This document shows positions 14,704 to 21,719 of a DNA stretch of 30,254 nucleotides, piece by piece. The stretch lies in NCBI GenBank assembly GCA_050944915.1, contig JBMNRY010000014.1, positions 1 to 30,254 on the forward strand. Direction: 5' to 3'. The number at the start of each line of letters is the position of its first letter. The first letter of the stretch is position 1. Source of the stretch: JBMNRY01 sp050944915 (GTDB lineage Bacteria; Bacillota; Limnochordia; JAAZLZ01). The notes under the pieces are model-generated. The model did not search any database and had not been told where the DNA came from. It saw only the letters and a list, made by a program, of their open reading frames with translations. The position numbers were made by a program, and so were the translations under genes.

Positions 14704-15695
14704 AGCGGATTGGTGTATTAACAAGTGGTGGCGATGCACCAGGTATGAATGCTGCCGTGCGGGCAGTAGTCAGGTATGGTCTCCATGCTGGATTGGATGT
14801 CGTCGGGATTCGCCGGGGTTATTACGGTTTGATCCATGATGAGATAGAACCCATGACTCCCCGGTCGGTAGCCGACATTATCCACCGGGGTGGGACATTC
14901 CTTCGGACGGCCCGGAGTGAAGAATTCATGACGCCGACGGGCCAAAAACAAGCTTTGGACAATCTGGAGAAACATGGCATCGATGGTCTGGTGGTTATCG
15001 GCGGCGGTGGTTCCCTCAAAGGGGCCATTAGGCTTTGTGAATTGGGGATGCCTGTCATTGGGGTGCCGGCCACCATCGATAATGACCAGCCAGGTACCGA
15101 TTATTCCATCGGTTTTGATACCGCGGTGAATACCGTCATCGACGCCATCAACAAGATCCGGGATACGGCCACATCCCATGACCGGATTTATGTGGTGGAG
15201 ACTATGGGTCGGGACTCGGGCTTTATCGCCCTTAATGCAGGTTTGGCCGGGGGTGCCGAAGCCATCCTGGTGCCGGAGATCCCCTTTGACCTCGATGAGG
15301 TGTGCCACGGCCTAGTGCAAAGCTATAAACGGGGTAAAGCCCACAGCATTATCCTGGTCGCCGAAGGGATCTTCGGAGCTCCCGGCAGTGTGAGCAGTGG
15401 TGATACGGCGGCCTTGCGGGTGGGGAAATACATTCAGGAACGGACCGGTTTTGAAAATCGGATCACCCTTTTAGGCCACCTCCAGCGGGGAGGTAATCCA
15501 ACGGCCCTGGATCGCATTTTGGCTAGCCGCCTGGGGGCTAGGGCTGTAGAGTTGCTTCTAAACGGTCAGAAGCGATTGATGGTGGGGATGGTCAATAATC
15601 GAATTGAGGCCTCACCTTTAGATGAGGTTACAACCTACGTGAAAAAAGTCGATCGAGAAACCTATGAATTGGCAGTAAAACTGGCGTCTTTATAA
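14700..15695 (+). CDS. pfkA: 6-phosphofructokinase
   Basis: A 331-residue glycolytic kinase converting fructose 6-phosphate to the 1,6-bisphosphate. Recognised motifs: GVLTSGGDAPGMNAAVRAVV (nucleotide loop), DIIHRGGTFLRTAR, TIDNDQPGTDYSIGFDTA with catalytic Asp127, KIRDTATSHDR, ETMGRDSG, and GHLQRGGNPTALDR. Gly104, typical of ATP-dependent enzymes, is kept, but residue 103, normally the Mg-binding Asp in GGDGS, is Gly here (GGGGS, codon GGT at 15006-15008). A short insertion (GIFGAPGSVSSGDTAA) follows AEG relative to B. subtilis. Start is TTG 14700, overlapping the accA stop by 4 bases, with GGGGGAGG upstream. Confidence 0.94.
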   Translation: MKRIGVLTSGGDAPGMNAAVRAVVRYGLHAGLDVVGIRRGYYGLIHDEIEPMTPRSVADIIHRGGTFLRTARSEEFMTPTGQKQALDNLEKHGIDGLVVIGGGGSLKGAIRLCELGMPVIGVPATIDNDQPGTDYSIGFDTAVNTVIDAINKIRDTATSHDRIYVVETMGRDSGFIALNAGLAGGAEAILVPEIPFDLDEVCHGLVQSYKRGKAHSIILVAEGIFGAPGSVSSGDTAALRVGKYIQERTGFENRITLLGHLQRGGNPTALDRILASRLGARAVELLLNGQKRLMVGMVNNRIEASPLDEVTTYVKKVDRETYELAVKLASL

Positions 15696-15720
15696 GGTCA
15701 CCAAGGAGGAGGGCTTGGGC

Positions 15721-17139
15721 ATGCGCAAGACAAAGATTGTCTGTACAATTGGCCCCGCTAGTGAGTCTTTAGAGGTTGTACGGCAGCTGGTGCGGCAGGG
15801 CATGAATGTGGCCAGACTCAATTTTTCCCACGGTACCTTAGAAGAACATTTGGCCCGTTTACAAAACGTCAGGGAGGCCAGTCGGCTCGAGGGTCGTTCC
15901 GTTGGTGTGCTCCTTGACATCCAGGGGCCGAAGATCCGCACTGGTCCCATGGCTGCAGGACCGGTAGAATTGGTAACGGGACAACCTATCGTCGTCGTGC
16001 CTGAGCTCATACCGGGTACTACCGAACGGATGGGCATCGGTTATGAGAAACTGCCGGCTAGTGTGACAGAGGGCTCCCCCATCCTCATCGATGATGGAAT
16101 GGTGGAACTACGGGTGGAAAAGGTAGTGGGACAAGAGGTCCACTGCCGTGTTGTTGTAGGCGGAAAGATCAGTGCCCGCAAAGGGGTTAGCCTGCCCGGG
16201 GTCGCCGTTGATTTGCCGCCCCTGGGGGAACGGGATGTGGAACATCTTCGTTTTGGTGTCGAGCACGATGTGGACTTCATCGCGGCATCCTTCGTCCGCC
16301 GCGGAGAACATGTGGAATTCATTAAGGAGACTATCGCCCAGTTAGGTGGGGACATACCTGTCATCGCCAAGATCGAAAGCGATGAGGGTGTCCGCAATAT
16401 CCATGAGATCATTGACGCGGCCGATGGGGTTATGGTGGCCCGGGGTGACCTAGGGGTGCAGATTCCTCCCGAGGAAGTCCCCTTGGTGCAAAAGCAGATT
16501 ATTCATTTGTGTAATGTGGCGGGCAAACCGGTCATTATCGCCACCCAGATGCTGGAGTCGATGGTTCGCCACGCACGGCCGACTAGAGCCGAGGTCACCG
16601 ATGTGGCCCAAGCCATTTTCGATGGCACCGATGCGGTGATGCTCTCAGGGGAAACCGCGGTTGGTAGATATCCGGCCGAAGCGGTCAGCATGATGTCCCG
16701 CATCGCTTCCCGGGTGGAAAAGTCATTGGATTACGAGAAAAACCTGGAAATGAAACGGGATTTTGCTCGGACTTCGGTGGCCGAAGCGATTAGCCATGCT
16801 ACCTGTGAAGCATCCCTCGATTTAGATCTGAAAGCCATCATTTCTTCTACCCAGTCAGGAAGCACGGCCCGGATGGTGTCCAAATATAGGCCCCGTTGTC
16901 CCATCATCGCGGTTACTCCTTCGGAGAAGGTCTGTCGCCAGCTGACCTTAACCTGGGGGGTTCTCCCCGTGGTGGTCCCAAGGACGGAGCATATCGATGA
17001 TATGATCGATATAGGCGACCAAGCGGCCTTAGCTAGCGGCTTAGTCCAAATCGGCGATCTCACAGCCATCACCGCCGGTGTCAAGACTGGGCTACCCGGT
17101 TCGACCAACATGCTGCAAATCCACGAGATCACAGGTTAA
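15721..17139 (+). CDS. pyk: pyruvate kinase
   Basis: Catalyses phosphoenolpyruvate plus ADP to pyruvate plus ATP. The 472-residue protein has KTKIVCTIGPASES, GMNVARLNFSHG (active-site Arg), DIQGPKIRTG, the B domain (ISARKGVSLPGVAVDLPPLG), FVRRGEHV, IAKIESDEGVRNIHEI, MVARGDLGVQI, TQMLESM, and the allosteric C-terminal domain ending LQIHEITG. It lacks the extra C-terminal PEP-utiliser-like domain found in Bacillus pyruvate kinase. ATG 15721 is 10 bases after AAGGAGGA; an in-frame TTG at 15715 is too close to that site. It follows pfkA by 25 bases, a common pfkA-pyk pairing. Confidence 0.97.
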   Translation: MRKTKIVCTIGPASESLEVVRQLVRQGMNVARLNFSHGTLEEHLARLQNVREASRLEGRSVGVLLDIQGPKIRTGPMAAGPVELVTGQPIVVVPELIPGTTERMGIGYEKLPASVTEGSPILIDDGMVELRVEKVVGQEVHCRVVVGGKISARKGVSLPGVAVDLPPLGERDVEHLRFGVEHDVDFIAASFVRRGEHVEFIKETIAQLGGDIPVIAKIESDEGVRNIHEIIDAADGVMVARGDLGVQIPPEEVPLVQKQIIHLCNVAGKPVIIATQMLESMVRHARPTRAEVTDVAQAIFDGTDAVMLSGETAVGRYPAEAVSMMSRIASRVEKSLDYEKNLEMKRDFARTSVAEAISHATCEASLDLDLKAIISSTQSGSTARMVSKYRPRCPIIAVTPSEKVCRQLTLTWGVLPVVVPRTEHIDDMIDIGDQAALASGLVQIGDLTAITAGVKTGLPGSTNMLQIHEITG

Positions 17140-17154
17140 TCACGATTCTTTCCT

Positions 17155-17200
17155 ACCTCCTTAGTCCCTAAGGGTTTGACCTGGGGACCAAGGAGGTTTA
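17155..17200 (+). terminator. long hairpin after pyk
   Basis: ACCTCCTTAGTCCC (17155-17168) pairs with GGGACCAAGGAGGT (17184-17197) with one A/C mismatch, then TTTA. It is a strong stem but has a short T tract. Note that the right arm holds a perfect Shine-Dalgarno sequence, though no start codon follows closely. Confidence 0.6.
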
Positions 17201-17285
17201 AAGCTGGCCCGGAAATGGTGCAATTGTGGGAGTAGTGCCATCAAAGGGGGCCTGGTGTATAAGGCCCTGAATAGAGGTTAGGTCT

Positions 17286-18284
17286 GTGAAAGTAGGAAAG
17301 TTATCACCGGAAAAACTCCAAACCCTTGTCTTAGATAAGTTTCAAAAACGACATCCCCAGGTGTTGCTAGGGGCCGGTTTAGGGGAAGATGCGGCCATCG
17401 TCGATTTTGGGGAGGATCTTTGTGTCGTGGCCAGCGATCCCATCACCGGCGCCGGGGTGGGCATGGGCAGACTTGCCGTCCATGTGGCCTGCAACGATGT
17501 GGCTGCCGCCGGGGCCACCCCCATCGGTATTCAAGTGATTCTTCTGTTGCCGACGGATATGCCCGAAGAGGGTATCATGGAATTGATGGCCGAGATAGCC
17601 GATACAGGGGAAGGATTAGGCATCGATATTATCGGGGGCCATACGGAGATTACCTCCAAGGTCCTGGAACCTTTGATTGTCATCACCGCCTTGGGCAGTG
17701 TACCCCGGGATGGTTATATCACCTCTAGTGGCGCCCAACCGGGCGATGATTTAGTCCTCAGCAAAGGGGCTGGTTGGGAAGGTACAGCCATTTTAGCCCA
17801 TGATTTTGCCCATCTCCTCAACGATTTGACCCCCACCGAGTTGCAGCGGGCCCAAGGATTTCTCCATCAGCTAAGCGTCATCCCCGAAGGTCGCATCGGT
17901 CGGCGGTTAAAGGCTTCAGCTATGCATGATGTGACGGAAGGGGGCGTTCTGGGAGCCCTGTGGGAGATGGCCCAGGCATCGGGAGTCGGTTTTGACCTGT
18001 ACCGGGATCGAGTCCCCATGGCCCGGGAGACCCGCTTGATTTGTGACCAGTTAGGCCTTGATCCCCTGGCCCTCATTTCCTCAGGAGCGATGCTCTTTGC
18101 TACCTCCGATGGTCAGGCTTTAGTGGAGGCCTTAGGGGAGCAAGGGATCCCCGGAGCCATCATCGGCCGGGTGACCGCCGGTGAGCTTCTGGTGTGGACA
18201 GGACAGAAGAAGGAAAGACTAGTGGGACCGCCGGAAGATGAACTATGGCGTTTTTTGGCGGCCACGGGGAAGGACGGGAGCTAG
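17286..18284 (+). CDS. AIR synthase family protein (HypE-like, not HypE)
   Basis: A 332-residue protein of the PurM/SelD/ThiL/HypE ATP-binding superfamily. Motifs: GEDAAIV at the N-terminus, DPITGAGVGMGRLAVHVACNDVAAAGATPI, GHTEIT, and in the C-terminal domain SAMHDVTEGGVLGALWEMA and LISSGAML. True HypE ends with a conserved C-terminal cysteine (PRIC) that receives the carbamoyl group; this protein ends in TGKDGS, with no such cysteine and no hyp or hydrogenase genes nearby. Its substrate is therefore unknown; related free-standing proteins are annotated as AIR synthase-related. Start is GTG 17286 with AGAGGT upstream. Confidence 0.8.
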   Translation: MKVGKLSPEKLQTLVLDKFQKRHPQVLLGAGLGEDAAIVDFGEDLCVVASDPITGAGVGMGRLAVHVACNDVAAAGATPIGIQVILLLPTDMPEEGIMELMAEIADTGEGLGIDIIGGHTEITSKVLEPLIVITALGSVPRDGYITSSGAQPGDDLVLSKGAGWEGTAILAHDFAHLLNDLTPTELQRAQGFLHQLSVIPEGRIGRRLKASAMHDVTEGGVLGALWEMAQASGVGFDLYRDRVPMARETRLICDQLGLDPLALISSGAMLFATSDGQALVEALGEQGIPGAIIGRVTAGELLVWTGQKKERLVGPPEDELWRFLAATGKDGS

Positions 18285-18327
18285 GGAACAATTTGTAGGT
18301 GGTAGCTCCCTCCTTTTTGTGTTCCCT
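18276..18327 (+). terminator. terminator with an alternative overlapping stem
   Basis: GGGAGCTA (18276-18283, including the stop codon of the AIR-synthase gene) pairs perfectly with TAGCTCCC (18303-18310), followed by TCCTTTTT. A second perfect 8-bp pairing, AGGGAACA (18283-18290) with TGTTCCCT (18320-18327), is interleaved with it. Confidence 0.7.
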
Positions 18328-18422
18328 TAGCAGGCGGGGTAGGCAGAAGATGTTAATTGATCTTTTGGCCTAAGTTCTATATATTATCTTATCGGTGTCT
18401 TCAGGCTAAGGGAGGTTACCAA

Positions 18423-19853
18423 ATGAAATATGATGTGATCGTGGTGGGGGCCGGCCCAGCAGGGATTTTTACCTGTTATGAGCTGATGGAAAAGGCACCC
18501 CACTTAAAGGTGTTCTTAATCGACAAGGGACGGGATATTTATCGCCGTCGTTGTCCCATTTTAGAAAAGAAAGTGTCCAAGTGTCCCCCTCTAAGGGAAA
18601 TGAAGGATATGAGTGGCTGTTATCCCGCCTGTTCCATCACCTGTGGTTTCGGTGGAGCCGGGGCCTTCTCCGATGGTAAGTTCAATATTACCACCGAGTT
18701 TGGCGGCTGGTTGACCGAATATCTCCCCCCTTCCCAAGTCTTAGATTTGATCAAATATGTCGATGGGATTAACCTCAAACACGGCGCCCAATCGAGCCTT
18801 TCCGACCCGACGACCCCAGCAGTTAAAGATATTGAAAAACGGGCCTTAGGGGCGGGATTGAAGTTGCTGCGGGCCCGGGTCCGCCATTTGGGCACGGAGC
18901 AAAACCGCAAGATGCTCGAGAATATGTATGATCATCTCCAGGCCAAAATCGATATGGTTTTCGAGAGGGAAGTGGAAGATCTCATCGTTGAAGATACCGA
19001 CCACGGTCTTCAGGTGAAGGGCATCCGCACTGTCAAGGGTGAAGAGTATTGGGCTGATCGGGTGGTGGTCGTACCCGGTCGCGATGGTTCCCAATGGCTG
19101 ACGGAAGTCTTGACCAAACATGGTCTGGCCGTCCAGAGCAATCAGGTGGATTTGGGAGTGCGGGTGGAGACTTGGGACACCATTATGGAAGAGATCAATG
19201 AGCATCTTTATGAAGGGAAGTTCCTCTACCGCACATCGGTGGGGACGACGGTGCGCAGTTTCTGCAGCAATCCCTCGGGCCATGTGGTCATCGAAAATTA
19301 TGGTGGTGTCATGTTGGCCAATGGCCATGCCTTTAAGGATAAGAATCTAGGTAGTCAGAATACTAATTTTGCCCTTTTGGTATCCCATACCTTTTCCTAT
19401 CCCTTTAACAAGCCTATTGAATATGCCAAGTCTATTTCCCGGTTAGCCAACGATCTTTCCAACGGCAGTGTCCTGCTGCAAAAATTCGGCGATTTGATGA
19501 AGGGACGCCGTTCCACAGAGAAGAGGATCAAGGAAGGTTTTGTGGAGCCAACGTTGAAGGAAGCCGTCCCCGGTAATTTAGGCCTCGTCTTGCCCTATTC
19601 GACCTTGAAGAGTATCATCGAAATGCTCCAAGCCCTTGATCGGGTCACTCCCGGTATCGCTTCCGAACATACCCTCCTTTACGGCGTGGAAGCTAAATTC
19701 TACTCCTCCCGGCCTAATTTATCCCCCTCCTTGGAAACGGAAATCGGGGGACTTTATGCCGGCGGAGATGGAGCCGGGGTAACCAGGGGTTTAGCCCAGG
19801 CTAGTGCCTGTGGTGTGGCCATCGCCCGTAGCATTCTCGGAGAACTTAGGTAA
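18423..19853 (+). CDS. FAD-dependent oxidoreductase (COG2509-like)
   Basis: A 476-residue flavoprotein. The N-terminal dinucleotide fold reads YDVIVVGAGPAGIFTCYEL and the C-terminal FAD site reads YAGGDGAGVTRGLAQASACG, the pattern of uncharacterised FAD-dependent dehydrogenases of COG2509. Between them lie a cysteine-rich stretch (CPILEKKVSKC, then SGCYPACSITCGFGG) and GAFSDGKFN. The cysteines might be structural or redox active. The substrate is unknown. ATG 18423 is chosen because AGGGAGG lies upstream and the fold begins here; a longer in-frame reading from 18357 has no ribosome binding site. It stands alone between terminators. Confidence 0.85.
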   Translation: MKYDVIVVGAGPAGIFTCYELMEKAPHLKVFLIDKGRDIYRRRCPILEKKVSKCPPLREMKDMSGCYPACSITCGFGGAGAFSDGKFNITTEFGGWLTEYLPPSQVLDLIKYVDGINLKHGAQSSLSDPTTPAVKDIEKRALGAGLKLLRARVRHLGTEQNRKMLENMYDHLQAKIDMVFEREVEDLIVEDTDHGLQVKGIRTVKGEEYWADRVVVVPGRDGSQWLTEVLTKHGLAVQSNQVDLGVRVETWDTIMEEINEHLYEGKFLYRTSVGTTVRSFCSNPSGHVVIENYGGVMLANGHAFKDKNLGSQNTNFALLVSHTFSYPFNKPIEYAKSISRLANDLSNGSVLLQKFGDLMKGRRSTEKRIKEGFVEPTLKEAVPGNLGLVLPYSTLKSIIEMLQALDRVTPGIASEHTLLYGVEAKFYSSRPNLSPSLETEIGGLYAGGDGAGVTRGLAQASACGVAIARSILGELR

Positions 19854-19954
19854 ACGGGGCCATTTTATGGCCAATTGGGTCCTTTGGCCCATGTCCCTTT
19901 CCACTAATACCCCATAGTCATGAATTAAATGGAGTATTGGTTGGAGGGATGTAA

Positions 19955-20611
19955 ATGAGTGGCGAACTGTTTGAAAGGCTATACAAAGAGTTCCGTTCTT
20001 ATGGATGGCCCGAAAAAAAGGGAGGCGAGGAGATACGGGCCACCCAAGCCGGCGGTCGGGTACCGGCTTCATGTCCACCGGGTTTTCAAGGCCGTTATAC
20101 CGTCCGCTCCGATGATACTATGTTCCTCATTGCCCAGCGTTTTGGGGTCTCCTTACAAGCACTGATTAACGCTAACCCCCATATTAGTAATCCGGCCGTA
20201 ATCTTCCCCGGCGATGTCCTGTGCGTTCCCGGCGCACCTAGCGGTCGGGTACCGGCCACCTGTCCTCCAGGATTCCAAGGACGCTATACCGTCCGCTCCG
20301 GTGATACCATGTTTCTCATCGCCCAGCGGTTCGGCGTATCTTTGCAAGCACTGATTAATGCCAATCCCCATATCAGCAATCCCAATGTCATCTTCCCCGG
20401 CGATGTCTTGTGTGTTCCCGGTGCACCTAGCGGTCGGGTACCGGCCTCCTGTCCTCCAGGATTTCAAGGACGCTATACTGTCCGCTCCGGTGATACCATG
20501 TTTCTCATCGCCCAGCGATTTGGGGTATCTTTGCAAGCACTGATTAATGCCAATCCCCATATCAGTAATCCCAACGTGATTTTCCCCGGTGATGTTTTGT
20601 GTGTGCCGTGA
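19955..20611 (+). CDS. triple LysM-domain protein with near-identical repeats
   Basis: A 218-residue protein consisting of a charged 33-residue N-terminus (no signal peptide) and three LysM modules, each within a 63-residue unit that begins GRVPASCPPGFQGRYTVRSG and ends DVLCVPGAPS. Each module has the LysM pattern YTVRSGDTMFLIAQRFGVSL, then ALINANPHISNPNVIFPGD. LysM domains bind N-acetylglucosamine polymers such as peptidoglycan. In spore formers, signal-less LysM proteins are often coat or cortex-associated (SafA, YaaH type), which is a plausible but unproven role here. The ATG is preceded by GGAGGG. Confidence 0.88.
   Translation: MSGELFERLYKEFRSYGWPEKKGGEEIRATQAGGRVPASCPPGFQGRYTVRSDDTMFLIAQRFGVSLQALINANPHISNPAVIFPGDVLCVPGAPSGRVPATCPPGFQGRYTVRSGDTMFLIAQRFGVSLQALINANPHISNPNVIFPGDVLCVPGAPSGRVPASCPPGFQGRYTVRSGDTMFLIAQRFGVSLQALINANPHISNPNVIFPGDVLCVP
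20054..20608 (+). repeat. three tandem 189-bp coding repeats
   Basis: Units start at 20054, 20243 and 20432, each with GGTCGGGTACCGGC; the third lacks the last 12 bases. Nucleotide identity between units is very high, including at synonymous sites, which points to recent tandem duplication or gene conversion. Confidence 0.92.
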
Positions 20612-20624
20612 TCTGAGGTCTAAG

Positions 20625-20659
20625 GACTGCCAGGGGTAGGATGCTTACCCCTGGCAGTC
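20625..20659 (+). terminator. perfect 14-bp hairpin after the triple LysM gene
   Basis: GACTGCCAGGGGTA (20625-20638) pairs perfectly with TACCCCTGGCAGTC (20646-20659) over a seven-base loop. No T tract follows directly, so it probably works with the terminator at 20691-20724 or stabilises the 3' end. Confidence 0.55.
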
Positions 20660-20690
20660 TCCCTCAACTTGGGGTGGACAAGCCTGGATT

Positions 20691-20724
20691 AAAAAAGGCC
20701 CCCGGAGGGCTCCGGAGGCCTTTT
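20691..20724. terminator. bidirectional terminator between the two LysM genes
   Basis: AAAAAAGGCC (20691-20700) and GGCCTTTT (20717-20724) close a GC-rich hairpin with CCGGAG/CTCCGG inside. There is a T run at the 3' end on both strands, suited to stopping transcription from both converging LysM genes. Confidence 0.85.
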
Positions 20725-20730
20725 ATCTGC

Positions 20731-21573
20731 CTACCTTTCGGTAGGCCAGCTGGCCCGGTCTTCTTCCTCATCGCCTTGGGAACCTACAAAGTTGTTGTTA
20801 TCATCGACGGGGACGAAGGTCAGTTCCGAGTGGCGCAGGGTGTTACCGGCGATGACCCCAAAGCGTCGGGATAATCCGTATACCGAGGCCAGGACTTGGG
20901 CGTCGGAAGGCACACGGATTTCCACTTCATAGAAGAAGCCCGGTGGGAAGAAGGTATCAGCATAGGTACATCCGGGGCGGATTTTGATCCGTTCTTCGAT
21001 GGCGACCCTCTTGGGACAGCGCTCTTTGTTGTAGATGCGCAAGGTGACCCAGATCCGTCGATTCCCGATGTTTTGAATGAGGACACCGATGTAGCGTTGA
21101 CGGATGGGGTCAACGGCCAATGGTCCCGTCGATAGGGCGAATTGGTCTGGCTCTGGTGCCGGGGCTTCAATGGGCACACAGATGGGTTGACCGACCGCGA
21201 TTAAACTGGGGTCGGGGATTTGGGGATTCGCGGCGATCAAGGCTTGTAACGGTACGTTGAATTGCTGGGAGATGGTAAAGAGGGTATCTCCCGCCTGGGC
21301 TGTGTAAATGAAGCCATTGGGACACTGGGGCGGTGGAACGGGGATACAGATGATTTGGCCTGGGAAAATCAAATTGGGATTAGTGATTTGGGGGTTAACG
21401 GCTAAGATCTGGTTGACGGTCACTCCGAAGCGCTGGGCGATAAGAAAGAGGCTATCACCCGATTGTACCCTATACAAAACCCCTGAACAGGTAGCCGGTG
21501 GAGGTGGAATCTGTTGGATGTGTGGGGATTCGAATTCCTCGCCACACCCACAATCCCTTAATTCATCACTCAT
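20731..21573 (-). CDS. double LysM-domain protein with an unassigned C-terminal beta domain
   Basis: A 280-residue protein. Residues 1-30 include a cysteine cluster (CGCGEEF) and no signal peptide. Two LysM modules follow: YRVQSGDSLFLIAQRFGVTV with NPNLIFPGQIICIP, and YTAQAGDTLFTISQQFNVPL with DPSLIAVGQPICVP. After a Pro-rich linker comes a domain of about 110 residues (SGPLAVDPIRQRYIGVLIQNI through RHSELTFVPV) that looks all-beta and which I do not recognise, then an acidic tail. Spore coat or exosporium localisation is plausible from signal-less LysM architecture. ATG 21573 is supported by GGAAAGGAG; an upstream in-frame ATG at 21597 is not. Confidence 0.85.
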   Translation of the reverse strand: MSDELRDCGCGEEFESPHIQQIPPPPATCSGVLYRVQSGDSLFLIAQRFGVTVNQILAVNPQITNPNLIFPGQIICIPVPPPQCPNGFIYTAQAGDTLFTISQQFNVPLQALIAANPQIPDPSLIAVGQPICVPIEAPAPEPDQFALSTGPLAVDPIRQRYIGVLIQNIGNRRIWVTLRIYNKERCPKRVAIEERIKIRPGCTYADTFFPPGFFYEVEIRVPSDAQVLASVYGLSRRFGVIAGNTLRHSELTFVPVDDNNNFVGSQGDEEEDRASWPTER

Positions 21574-21719
21574 GGCCAATGCTCCTTTCCAACACAAAAA
21601 TGGCTTATTACAGGATATGGAGCTAGGGGAATAAGGTTATAGGTGGGCTGGCCCATTTTGCCCCTAGGAGGAAAAGGCCTTTAAGTCCCTAAGTATATAG
21701 CGACGAAGGAGGAGTTGGC

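Noticed and set aside
14718..15308. 196-codon minus-strand frame opposite pfkA
   Set aside because: It lies wholly antisense to a well-conserved gene and has no ribosome binding site or recognisable motif.
17155..17267. Riboswitch-like structures between pyk and the AIR-synthase gene
   Set aside because: The hairpins are simple (a long terminator-like stem and a six-pair stem) and carry no known aptamer consensus.
18846..19328. 160-codon minus-strand frame opposite the FAD oxidoreductase
   Set aside because: Antisense shadow; its His/Ile-rich composition is that of a complementary reading.
20054..20608. CRISPR-like repeat array
   Set aside because: The repeats are 189 bp, in frame and encode LysM modules; there are no spacers.
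20641..20874. 77-codon plus-strand frame over the LysM intergenic region
   Set aside because: It spans two terminator hairpins and the end of the opposite gene, and has no ribosome binding site.
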